Of a stretch of DNA of 64,000 bases, positions 27,025 to 34,371 are shown piece by piece. Within the stretch, counting starts at the first letter, position 1; every line of letters starts with the position of its first letter. The position numbers were made by a program, and so were the translations under genes. The DNA is from Streptomyces sp. T12 (GTDB taxonomy: Bacteria; Actinomycetota; Actinomycetes; Streptomycetales; Streptomycetaceae): positions 2,790,001 through 2,854,000 of the forward strand of contig NZ_CP117866.1 of assembly GCF_028736035.1 (NCBI RefSeq), read 5' to 3'. The notes beneath the pieces were generated by a model. The model was not told the origin of the DNA. It saw nothing but the letters and a program-made list of their open reading frames with translations, and made no database searches.

Positions 27025-27312
27025 TCACTTGCTCTTGTCGCGCTCCTGGCGACGGGCCTCCATGGGACGCTCGCGCCGGTAGCGGCGCTCCCACTTGGCC
27101 TGCATGTCGCGGCGGTCACGGTAGGAGCGGTAGTCCGCGGGCATGGAACCACCCGACGAGGACCCTCCCCCGGGCCCGCCGCTCGGCACAGAGGAGTTCC
27201 GGCCGTACTGCAGGTAGAGGAAGAGCACCACGACGGCGGCCAGCCAGTAGAGGTGGTTGTCGAATCCTAGGATCACCAGGACGACGGTCCCGGACATGAC
27301 GATGGTGCCCAT
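27025..27312 (-). CDS. Small two-helix membrane protein with a charged tail
   Basis: The 95-residue protein has two adjoining N-terminal helices (IVMSGTVVLVILGF and HLYWLAAVVVLFLYLQYG), a Ser/Gly-rich linker, and a strongly basic tail (DYRSYRDRRDMQAKWERRYR). The tail probably lies in the cytoplasm. The ATG at 27312 is chosen for GGAGG six bases upstream. No family was recognised, and comparable small proteins are common in Streptomyces. It is divergent from the hydrolase-kinase gene at 27547. Confidence 0.7.
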   Translation of the reverse strand: MGTIVMSGTVVLVILGFDNHLYWLAAVVVLFLYLQYGRNSSVPSGGPGGGSSSGGSMPADYRSYRDRRDMQAKWERRYRRERPMEARRQERDKSK

Positions 27313-27546
27313 CACGGGCCTCCGTGAGCGTGGGTCGATTCTGGATCTGGAGCGGTGACCGATGTTCCGACGGGGCGCTGGGGGAAAGGCGACCGTCCGT
27401 CGGTGCGTAGAGAGTAGCCCCGAGCCCGCAGAGTGGCGCCTGCCCTGCGCAAAGCGGCGTGAGCTGCTCCATTACGCGTGTCCAGCGTAGGGATCCGGTC
27501 ACCGGGCGTGCACCTCCTTTTCCCGTGACCCAAGTGCCGTGAATGA

Positions 27547-29196
27547 ATGAGGCACATGACCGAGCTCTCCTCTTTCACATGCGCCCACGACGGTGAACTG
27601 CTCAGCGGGATGTACGGCGGTGACGACGGCGGCGGCCCGGACACAGCCACCGTCGTCCTGCTGCACGGCGCGGGCAACGGCAGCAAGGAACGGCTGCTCC
27701 CGCTGCTCGCCGAGTTCGTCTCCCGTGGCTGCCGTGGGCTCGCCTTCGACTTCTCGGGGCACGGCGAAAGCACCGGCGAACTGCGGGAGTTGAGCCTGCG
27801 GCGGCGCCTGGAGCAGGCGGTCGCCGTCATCGACGCGCGCGTGCCGGCGGGCGGGCCGCTGATCGTGGTCGGGTTCAGCATGAGCGGGCAGACGGTGGCG
27901 GACCTCGTCGGCCACTACGGGGAGCGCGTGGCGGCGGTGGGGCTGTGCGCGCCCGCGGTGTACGCGCAGGAGGCGTGGGACGTGCCGTTCGGCGAGGGCA
28001 ACGGACGGTTCAGCGAGATCATCCGCAGGCCGGACGGCTGGCGGGCGGCTCCCGCGCTCGATGTGCTGCGGGCGTACGAGGGGCGGGCGGTGCTCGCGGT
28101 GCCGGGGACGGACGCGATCATCCCGCCGGACGTGACGGAGGCGGTGCAGGACGCGCTGGCCGCTCGCGCGCAGTTCACCCGGTTCGAGGTGCCGGACGCG
28201 GAGCACATGCTGGGGCTGTGGTTCCAGGAGCATGCCGAGGACCGGCGGGAGTTCGTGACGGCCGTACTGACCGGCCTGGGCGACCGGGGCTGGACGGCCA
28301 CCCGCTCGTGGCTGGCCAAGCAGCTGCCGCAGGGGCGGACCGTCACCGGCACCGCGTTCGCGAAGGGCGGCTGGAGCTCGCAGATGCGGCGGCTCACCCT
28401 CGACGACGGCGCCGAGCTCGCGCTGCGCACGTTCGTGAAGCCCTTCTTCCGCGGACACGCGCCCGGTCTGCTGTCCCGTGAGGCGTCGGTCCTCACCCTG
28501 CTCGCCGCCCAGGAGGGCGTTCCCGCACCCCGGTTGATCGCCGTCGACGCCACGGCCGAGCACTGCGACCACCCCTCACTGCTGATGTCCCTGCTGCCGG
28601 GCCGGGTGCGGGTCGACGAGGAGGATCTGGAGCGGCGCTTGGATCTGCTCGCGGACCAACTCGTCCGGGTCCACCGGGTCGTACCGGAGGAACGACCGCG
28701 CGCCTACCAGGCCTGGACGTCTCCGGAGCGGGTGCGGACGCCGGGCGGCGCGCTCTGGGAACGGGCCGTGGACGTGATCCGCCGCGAGCCCCCTGCCTAC
28801 GCGGGGTGCTTCCTGCACCGGGACTTCCACCCGGGGAACGTGTTGTTCAGCGGTGCGGGCACGGAGCTGCGGATCAACGGTGTCGTCGACTGGGTGGAGA
28901 CGTCATGGGGCCCGGCCGACCTCGACGTCGCCCACTGCTCGACGGCGCTCGCGCTGCTGCACGGCCCCGAGTACGGGCTCGGCTTCCGGGAGCGGTACGA
29001 GGCACGCGGCGGGCGCCGACTCGCGGCTCCGGCCGACCACTTGTACTGGCGGCTGCTGGACGCCCTGGCCTACTCCCCCGACGCTGCCAAGCTCGCGGGG
29101 CCGTGGCGTGAGCTGGGGCGGACGGATCTGACGCCGGAGGTGCTGGGCGGGCGGTTGGCGGCGTACGTGGGCGGGTTGCTGGAGTGGTACGGCTGA
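27547..29196 (+). CDS. Fusion of an alpha/beta-hydrolase and an APH-type phosphotransferase
   Basis: The 549-residue protein joins two enzyme folds. Residues about 1-245 are an alpha/beta-hydrolase with HGAGNGSKERLLP (oxyanion region), probable nucleophile Ser111 in GFSMSG, an acid in GTDAIIPPD and a final His in DAEHMLGLW. Residues about 265-549 are an aminoglycoside/choline-kinase-like domain with FLHRDFHPGNVLF (His424, Asp426, Asn431) and VVDWVETSWGP (Asp448). The frame is open across the join with native codon use, so this is a true fusion rather than two misread genes. The substrate is unknown; an acyl or ester compound that is also phosphorylated is one reading. ATG 27547 or 27556 may start it. 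Confidence 0.82.
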   Translation: MRHMTELSSFTCAHDGELLSGMYGGDDGGGPDTATVVLLHGAGNGSKERLLPLLAEFVSRGCRGLAFDFSGHGESTGELRELSLRRRLEQAVAVIDARVPAGGPLIVVGFSMSGQTVADLVGHYGERVAAVGLCAPAVYAQEAWDVPFGEGNGRFSEIIRRPDGWRAAPALDVLRAYEGRAVLAVPGTDAIIPPDVTEAVQDALAARAQFTRFEVPDAEHMLGLWFQEHAEDRREFVTAVLTGLGDRGWTATRSWLAKQLPQGRTVTGTAFAKGGWSSQMRRLTLDDGAELALRTFVKPFFRGHAPGLLSREASVLTLLAAQEGVPAPRLIAVDATAEHCDHPSLLMSLLPGRVRVDEEDLERRLDLLADQLVRVHRVVPEERPRAYQAWTSPERVRTPGGALWERAVDVIRREPPAYAGCFLHRDFHPGNVLFSGAGTELRINGVVDWVETSWGPADLDVAHCSTALALLHGPEYGLGFRERYEARGGRRLAAPADHLYWRLLDALAYSPDAAKLAGPWRELGRTDLTPEVLGGRLAAYVGGLLEWYG

Positions 29197-29201
29197 CGGC
29201 G

Positions 29202-30572
29202 TCAGACCCCGGGCTCGGCCCTGACCACCCCGGCCGCGACGGCGGCGCCCAGGGTCGTGTGGTCGGCGGCGGTCTGGTCGGCGTAGGCCAGCGCGAAGTC
29301 GCGGACCGCGCGGTCGAAGGTGTCGGCGCTGCCGAGGTAGCCGGCGATGGCGATCCGGTCGCCGGAGCGGGCGTGGGCCCGGGCGAGGGCGGTGCCGCAG
29401 AGGCGGGCGTAGGACAGAAGGTCGTCCGGGCTCATCCCGGCGACGTCCGCGGAGCCCTTCATGTCGCGCAGCTGACGCCAGTAGAAGGCACGGCCCTGCG
29501 GGCCGGACATCCAGCCGAGGAAGATGTCACTCGCGGCCTGCAACAGACGCTGACCTGCGACGACGCGATGGCCGGGGTGGGCGTACGGCCCACTCGGCAG
29601 ATGCTCCTCCAGGACGGACTGGCGCGCCTCCTTGATCTGTAGGAACAGCGGGTCGTCGGTGTCGCGCCCGGCGAGCAGCACGATGAAGCAGCGCAGGCCG
29701 ACGCTGCCCACCCCGACGACCTTGCGGGCGGCGTCGACGAAGCGGTAGCGGTCGAGGAGCAGGCGGCGCTCCTCGGCGAGGGTCGAGCGGTAGTCGCTGA
29801 AGATCTTGCGCAGGGAGGCCATGTCGGAGGTGCCCGCGGGTTCGAGGAGCGGCGGGTCGTGGATGATGCGCCGGCGTCCGTCCACGACGTCGGTGAGCTT
29901 GCCGTAGGCCTGCAGGCTGGTGCGGCGACGGGCGCGGCCGAGGCTGGACTCGACGCGGTGGCGGTTGCGGGCGGAGCGGGCCAGGGGCAGGAGCTGCTCG
30001 GCGTCGATGCGCGCGTACCAGACGTCGAGCTCGCCGAGCCGGGAAAGCCGCCGGACGGCGGTGCGGTACGCGGTCACGGTCGCCAGGGCCGCGCGGCCGA
30101 CCGTGGCCTCCGGGTGGCCGTTCTCGCGGGCGGCCACGGCGACCGAGGCGGCGAGGCGTTTGACGTCCCACTCGAAGGGGCCGGGGAACGTCTCGTCGAA
30201 GTCGTTCAGGTCGAAGAGCAGGGTGCGTTCCGGGGAGGCGTACAGGCCGAAGTTGAGCAGGTGGGCGTCGCCGCACAGCTGCACGGTGAGGCCGGTGTGC
30301 GGGACGGCGGCGAGGTCGGCGGCCATCACGGCGGCCGCGCCGCGCAGGAAGGCGAACGGGGACGCCGCCATCCGGCCGTACCTGATCGGCAGCAGCTCGG
30401 GCAGCCGGTCGCGGCCCTGGCGTTCCAGTACGGCGACGGGGTCGGGGCGGTCCACGGAGGGGATCCAGGCGGCGTGCGCGGAGCGGGGGACCTGTTTGCG
30501 GGCGGCTTTGCCGCGGAGGGCTCGGTCGGCGGGGGCGGTGGGAGTGATGTGGGCGGTGGTGGGGGTCTTCAT
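29202..30572 (-). CDS. DUF2252 protein (kinase-like fold)
   Basis: The 456-residue protein carries the DUF2252 pattern: RYGRMAASPFAFLRGAAAVMAADLA, LCGDAHLLNFGLYASPERTLLFDLNDFDETFPGPFEWDVKRLAAS, VVGVGSVGLRCFIVLL, and a C-terminal YARLCGTALARAHARSGD. CGDAHLLNFG and LNDFDE resemble the catalytic and metal loops of APH-like kinases, so phosphotransfer is a family-level guess. It is convergent with the hydrolase-APH fusion, with five bases between the stops; two kinase-like genes side by side may be related in role. The start at 30572 opens MKTPTTAHITPTAP. Confidence 0.83.
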   Translation of the reverse strand: MKTPTTAHITPTAPADRALRGKAARKQVPRSAHAAWIPSVDRPDPVAVLERQGRDRLPELLPIRYGRMAASPFAFLRGAAAVMAADLAAVPHTGLTVQLCGDAHLLNFGLYASPERTLLFDLNDFDETFPGPFEWDVKRLAASVAVAARENGHPEATVGRAALATVTAYRTAVRRLSRLGELDVWYARIDAEQLLPLARSARNRHRVESSLGRARRRTSLQAYGKLTDVVDGRRRIIHDPPLLEPAGTSDMASLRKIFSDYRSTLAEERRLLLDRYRFVDAARKVVGVGSVGLRCFIVLLAGRDTDDPLFLQIKEARQSVLEEHLPSGPYAHPGHRVVAGQRLLQAASDIFLGWMSGPQGRAFYWRQLRDMKGSADVAGMSPDDLLSYARLCGTALARAHARSGDRIAIAGYLGSADTFDRAVRDFALAYADQTAADHTTLGAAVAAGVVRAEPGV

Positions 30573-30856
30573 GGGGAGACGGTTCTGTGTACGGCCGTCC
30601 CGTGCGCCGGCCGTCGTATGCCGTGTCCGTCCATCGCACCTCCCGCTGCCACGCCCGCTCGGGACGGGGTCCGTCGCCTCCTGATCGCAGTGAAGGCGGG
30701 GCGCGGGGTGGGCGCATGCCGGGTACGGCGATCGGGTGACGGGGCGGTCGGGCGGACAGCGACCGTCGGGCGGGCGGAGGCCGTTGTCAGTGGCGTCGGG
30801 GAGGATGCGGTCACGGACGAGGTGACGGTGTGACGGCGTGACGGGTGGAGGCCGGG

Positions 30857-32047
30857 ATGAGTGGCGGACTGCGGTACATCGGGGTGGCGGAGCGCCGGGC
30901 CCGGCTGGGGGTGCGGCATCGGCTGGCCGGGGCCGCTCGGGCGGCAGGGCCGGTCGAGGTCGCCGAGTCGCTGGTCGCGCTGCACGGCACCGATCCGGCG
31001 ACCGTGTACCTGGCCGTGGGCGCGCGGCTGGCGGAGCCCGCGAAGACCGTCGGGCAGACCGAGCGGGCGTTGTACGAGGACCGGGCGCTGGTCCGGATGC
31101 ACGGCATGCGGCACACCGTGTTCGTGTTCCCCACCCACCTGACGGCCGTCGTGCACGCCTCGACCGGCCTCGCTGTCGCCGCCCGGGAGCGGGCCACGTT
31201 GGTCAAGGCCATGGCGACGGCGGGGGCGCCGGACGCGGCCTGGCTGGCGGAGGTCGAGGAGTCGACGCTGGCCGCGCTGGCCCGGCGCGGGCCGGCGACG
31301 GCGGCCGAACTCGCCGAGGACGAGCCGCGGTTGCGCGAGCGGTTCGTGTACGGGGCCGGCAAGAGCTACGAGGGGGTGCACACCGTCTCGACGCGGCTGC
31401 TGCGGGTGCTGGGCGTCGAGGGAAAGGTGGTGCGGGGGCAGCCGCTGGGCTCCTGGACGTCCTCGCAGTTCCGGTGGGCGGTGGCGCCCGACCATCCCGA
31501 GCTGGACGTTTCCGGGGCGCAGGCGGAGCTGCTGCGGCGCTGGCTCGCGGTGTGCGGGCCGGCGACGGAGGCCGACCTCAAGTGGTGGACCGGGTGGAAG
31601 GTCACCGAAGTACGCCGGGCGCTGGGGGCTATCGGGGCGCAGGCCGTGTCCCTCGACGAGGGGACGGGGTACGTCGTCGACGGCGACGTCGGTCCGGTGG
31701 CCGAGCCCGCGGAGCCGTGGGCGGCGCTGCTGCCCGCCCTCGACCCCACGGCGATGGGGTGGCAGCGACGGGAGTGGTATCTCGCGCCGGAGCTGTGGCC
31801 GTCGCTGTTCGACCGCAGCGGCAATGTGGGGCCGACGGTGTGGTGGAACGGGCGTGTGGTGGGCGGCTGGGCTCAGCGCGGGGACGGGGAGATCGTCTGG
31901 CGGTTGCTGGAGGACCTGGGGGGCGTGGAGCGGCGGGCGGTTCAGGCCGCGGTCGCCGTGGAGGCGGAGCGGCTGCGGGGGTGGGTGGGGGCGGCTCGGG
32001 TGACGCCTCGGTTTCGGACGCCGTTGGAGCGGGAGTTGTCGGCGTAG
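30857..32047 (+). CDS. Winged-helix DNA-binding protein, AlkZ/YcaQ-like (HTH_42)
   Basis: The 396-residue protein belongs to the HTH_42 family. It has the LHGTDPATVYLAVGARL and MHGMRHTVFVFP segments near the start, GQPLGSWTSSQFRW, CGPATEADLKWWTGWKVTEVRRAL, and the family hallmark LLPALDPTAMGWQRREWYL near the C-terminus. Characterised relatives AlkZ and YcaQ/AlkX are DNA glycosylases that unhook crosslinked or alkylated bases; other members have unknown roles. It is not linked to a biosynthetic cluster here, so general DNA repair is more likely than self-resistance. ATG 30857 follows GGAGGCCGGG. Confidence 0.78.
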   Translation: MSGGLRYIGVAERRARLGVRHRLAGAARAAGPVEVAESLVALHGTDPATVYLAVGARLAEPAKTVGQTERALYEDRALVRMHGMRHTVFVFPTHLTAVVHASTGLAVAARERATLVKAMATAGAPDAAWLAEVEESTLAALARRGPATAAELAEDEPRLRERFVYGAGKSYEGVHTVSTRLLRVLGVEGKVVRGQPLGSWTSSQFRWAVAPDHPELDVSGAQAELLRRWLAVCGPATEADLKWWTGWKVTEVRRALGAIGAQAVSLDEGTGYVVDGDVGPVAEPAEPWAALLPALDPTAMGWQRREWYLAPELWPSLFDRSGNVGPTVWWNGRVVGGWAQRGDGEIVWRLLEDLGGVERRAVQAAVAVEAERLRGWVGAARVTPRFRTPLERELSA

Positions 32048-32090
32048 GGGGCGGTGCCGGGTGCCCGCACCGGGCAGGGGCAGAGGCAGT

Positions 32091-32121
32091 GCCGGGTGCC
32101 CTCGGTCAGGGGGCACCCGGC
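32091..32121. terminator. Hairpin between convergent genes
   Basis: GCCGGGTGCCC at 32091-32101 pairs with 32111-32121 around a nine-base loop. A second copy of GTGCCGGGTGCCC sits upstream at 32055-32067, so the left arm has been duplicated. Confidence 0.78.
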
Positions 32122-32129
32122 CTCGGGGC

Positions 32130-32456
32130 TTACCTCGAATACCTCATGAACGCCCGCACCATGTGGCACGTCGTGTCCGACGGCGGGTGCACGCCGATCG
32201 TCTCCGCGGTGCTTCGGATCGTGTCGTTGCGGGCCTGGTTGGGCATGAAGACGCCCGAGTCGAGCAGGGCGATCGCCAGGCGCATGGCCTTGAGGCGGCG
32301 GTTGTGGGTGATGTACCACTCGCGCGGACGGCCCGGCGGCAACGGCCGCTTTTCCAACGGCGCGTACGGCAGGTCGAGCAGCACCGGGTGCTGCGCGGTG
32401 GACTGGGTGGGCAGCGGCTTGCGGGTCGGCTTCTGCTTCAGTGCGGCAGCGGGCAC
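32130..32456 (-). CDS. Conserved small basic protein of unknown function
   Basis: The 108-residue protein contains HPVLLDLPYAPLEKRPLPPGRPREWYITHNRRLKAMRLAIALLDSG, then MPNQARNDTIRSTAETIGVHPPSDTTCHMVRAFM. It is soluble, basic and ends in helices. Its family was not recognised. An ATG at 32462 would have its AGGAGG directly adjacent. The GTG two codons later (32456) has the ideal six-base spacing from the same AGGAGG, so that start is preferred. Confidence 0.66.
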   Translation of the reverse strand: MPAAALKQKPTRKPLPTQSTAQHPVLLDLPYAPLEKRPLPPGRPREWYITHNRRLKAMRLAIALLDSGVFMPNQARNDTIRSTAETIGVHPPSDTTCHMVRAFMRYSR

Positions 32457-32721
32457 AGGCATCCTCCTGTCGCGGTAGAGCGCCGGTCGGGTTCCCCGGC
32501 GACGCTCTCGAACACTGGTTACAGTTTACTGCCCGGCACTGACAATCCGGGGGTCCCGGAGGTCCATGAAATGCCCTGGTCAGCAACGAAATTGTCACTG
32601 TGTCACGCCGGTGTCGCGAGGTGTGTGTGAGGCGGCGGAAAATTCGAACACGGGGCGTCCGACAGGCGGCTGGCGCCCGGTCGACGGAGGCTGTCGCGCC
32701 GGTCGGGATACCGTGAGCGGC

Positions 32722-33087
32722 ATGGAGATCTGGATCAATCCGGCCTGTTCCAAGTGCCGTAGCGCCCTCACGCTGCTCGACGCCGAGGGGGCGGACTACA
32801 CCGTCCGCCGCTACCTGGACGACGTGCCGACCGCGGACGAGATCCGGGACGTCCTCGATCGGCTCGGCCTCGAGCCCTGGGACATCACCCGGACCCAGGA
32901 GGCCGTCGCCAAGGAGCTCGGGGTCAAGGAGTGGGCCCGGGACGCGGGTTCGCGGGAGCGGTGGATCACGGCCCTGGCCGAGCACCCCAAGCTGATCCAA
33001 CGGCCGATCATCACCGCGGACGACGGTACGGCCGTTGTCGCGCGGACCGAAGACGCCGTACGGGATGCCCTGTCCCGGGAGAGCTGA
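32722..33087 (+). CDS. ArsC/Spx-family thioredoxin-fold protein
   Basis: The 121-residue protein has the ArsC fold with Cys9 and Cys12 in NPACSKCRSA, then RRYLDDVPTADEIRDVLDRLGL and a C-terminal HPKLIQRPIITADDGTAVVARTEDAVRDAL. The catalytic Cys at the helix start and the RP-hiT segment match glutaredoxin-dependent arsenate reductases. The usual three arginines are only partly recognisable, so arsenate may not be the substrate; no other ars genes are nearby. The start is ATG 32722. The gene end is duplicated (33086-33109). Confidence 0.82.
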   Translation: MEIWINPACSKCRSALTLLDAEGADYTVRRYLDDVPTADEIRDVLDRLGLEPWDITRTQEAVAKELGVKEWARDAGSRERWITALAEHPKLIQRPIITADDGTAVVARTEDAVRDALSRES

Positions 33088-33109
33088 AGGCCTGCCAGAA
33101 GGCCTGCCC
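33086..33109 (+). repeat. 12-bp tandem duplication at the arsC-like gene end
   Basis: gaaggcctgcca at 33086-33097 is followed by gaaggcctgccc at 33098-33109. The first copy begins inside the stop codon TGA. Confidence 0.8.
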
Positions 33110-33130
33110 TGCTGAGCTCTGTGTGATGCA

Positions 33131-33166
33131 GGTTACTTCAGTGACTCCCGTAACCGCTGAGTAACC
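33131..33166 (+). promoter_or_regulatory. Inverted/direct GTAAC cluster, candidate MtrA- or GlnR-type site
   Basis: GGTTAC at 33131 and GTAACC at 33161 form the ends of a dyad (GGTTACT-TCAG with CTGAGTAACC). GTAAC at 33150 and 33161 are direct repeats at 11-bp spacing. OmpR-type regulators such as MtrA and GlnR use this kind of site. It lies 57 bases before the start of the secreted protein gene. Confidence 0.45.
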
Positions 33167-33222
33167 TCGTTCGGTATCTCGTACATAGCGGCGTACGCTC
33201 CCCTACCTCTCAGGAGGCGCGC

Positions 33223-33972
33223 ATGTCGCGTAGGAGAAGTCTCAGCACGAAGAAGAAACTCGCGCTGTTCGCGAGTGCGGCGACGGTGGCCGCAGGCGGC
33301 GCCTTCGTCATGGCGAACACCTCGAACGCCTCGCAGAGTCCCAGGACCCTGTCGGACGCGGACTCCAACGTCTGCCAAGGCCTCGCCACCGCTCTCGGCA
33401 ACAACCAGAAGTTCATCGACGGTCAACGGGCCGATCCGGACGCGCAGTCCGAGGCCCGGATCGCCAACCGCGAGGCCGTCATCGCGCAGATCAAGGTTCA
33501 GCAGGAAGCGTCCGGGTGTGCGGTTGGGGAGTCGGCTCAGGACTCCCAGGCTTCGCAGCCGGCGCAGACCGCTCCCGCGGAGGCCGGCGACACGGGGGGC
33601 GCCGGCGACGCGGAGAACGCAGGGAACGCGGGGAACGCGGGGAACGCGGGGAACGCGGGGAACGCGGGGAACGCGGGGAACGCGGGGAACGCGGGAAATA
33701 CCGGCGGCGATGCCGCGGCCTCGGGACAGCAGGTCTGCAACGGCTCGACGGTCACGCTCTCCGGTGAGGGCGGCGCCCCGGCGGCGTCCAGCAGCCAATT
33801 CCCGGCCGGTACGAAGCTGAAGGTCACCAACCTGGACAACAACAAGTCCACGACGGTGGAGGTCACTTCGGTCTCCGGCAGCTGCGTGCTGCTCAACAAC
33901 GCGGCCTTCGAGCAGGTACGCGAGCCCGGCAAGTTCCTGATCCGCCGCGCGGTGATCGAGAAGGTGGGGTGA
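33223..33972 (+). CDS. Secreted protein with (Asn-Ala-Gly)n repeat
   Basis: The 249-residue protein has a signal peptide (MSRRRSLSTKKKLALFASAA, then TVAAGGAFVMANTSNAS). A helical segment bounded by cysteines follows at about 50-104 (VCQGLATALGNNQKFIDGQ to EASGC). Next is an Ala/Gln-rich linker, nine NAG tripeptides, and a small C-terminal beta-like domain at about 173-249 with another Cys pair (QQVCNGSTVTLSGEGG and SGSCVLLNNAAF). No enzyme motif is seen, and a wall-associated or matrix role is a guess. The ATG at 33223 follows AGGAGG. The segment between the first cysteines loosely resembles the N-terminus of the DUF1996 protein at 39.6 kb. Confidence 0.78.
   Translation: MSRRRSLSTKKKLALFASAATVAAGGAFVMANTSNASQSPRTLSDADSNVCQGLATALGNNQKFIDGQRADPDAQSEARIANREAVIAQIKVQQEASGCAVGESAQDSQASQPAQTAPAEAGDTGGAGDAENAGNAGNAGNAGNAGNAGNAGNAGNAGNTGGDAAASGQQVCNGSTVTLSGEGGAPAASSSQFPAGTKLKVTNLDNNKSTTVEVTSVSGSCVLLNNAAFEQVREPGKFLIRRAVIEKVG
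33616..33696 (+). repeat. 9-bp tandem repeat coding for (Asn-Ala-Gly)9
   Basis: Nine copies of aacgcgggg, with the first (aacgcaggg) and last (aacgcggga) variant. The seven middle copies are identical at DNA level, so the array is young and copy number probably varies between strains. Confidence 0.92.
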
Positions 33973-34006
33973 GGCTCGGGTAACCACGCCGTACGTGATG
34001 GGGGAA

Positions 34007-34040
34007 GGCCCTGCCGCTCGCGGCCACGAGCGGCAGGGCC
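34007..34040 (+). terminator. Terminator of the secreted NAG-repeat gene
   Basis: A perfect 14-bp stem, GGCCCTGCCGCTCG at 34007-34020 with 34027-34040, has a six-base loop and lies 34 bases after the stop codon. Confidence 0.87.
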
Positions 34041-34109
34041 CGCGTGCGGCAGGGCCCGCGTGCGGCAGGGCCCGCGTGCGGCAGGGCCCGCGTGCGGCAG
34101 GCGGTGCGT
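34030..34109 (+). repeat. 16-bp tandem repeat made from a terminator arm
   Basis: gcggcagggcccgcgt is present in four full copies (34030-34093) followed by a diverged copy (gcggcaggcggtgcgt). The first copy overlaps the right arm of the terminator stem, so each copy offers the same GCGGCAGGGCC pairing partner for the left arm. Confidence 0.9.
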
Positions 34110-34233
34110 GCGGCCTGGTGTCTCACTCCCATCGCATACGAGCCGCCGCACCGTGCCGGCCCGCGGCGCCGGATGTCGCCGTATCGACTTCGTACCGCAG
34201 CTCACAGCGTGAAACGCGCCACACCACCACCAG

Positions 34234-34271
34234 GTAACACGGGGTTCACATTCGAGCAACGGGCGGGAAAT
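34234..34271 (+). promoter_or_regulatory. GlnR box of glnII
   Basis: Four 5-mers, GTAAC, TTCAC, GCAAC and GAAAT, start at 34234, 34245, 34256 and 34267, again exactly 11 bp apart. The arrangement is the same as at glnA, with weaker match in the second and third. GlnR activation of glnII is known in Streptomyces. Confidence 0.78.
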
Positions 34272-34371
34272 CGCCTGTTGACAGGCTCGCGGGCATCAAG
34301 AGCGGCGCCTCAGTGCCGCAGCGCCGCAGCACCCGCAAGTGCGTCAGACACACCCCCGAAGGAAGTGGCCC

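Larger units (their letters stand above)
33973..34371. other. 399-bp intergenic region upstream of glnII
   Basis: No gene is supported. In order it holds a hairpin terminator (34007-34040), a 16-bp tandem repeat that starts in the hairpin's right arm (34030-34093 plus a partial copy), about 130 bases of ordinary sequence, a GlnR box (34234-34271), and the glnII leader with ribosome site CGAAGGA at 34357. Confidence 0.8.

Noticed and set aside
30857..32047. An antibiotic self-resistance AlkZ within a biosynthetic cluster
   Set aside because: No polyketide, peptide or other secondary-metabolite genes are present on either side.
32722..33087. An arsenic resistance island around the ArsC-like gene
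   Set aside because: No ArsR regulator, efflux pump or other ars gene lies nearby, and the arginine pattern is incomplete.
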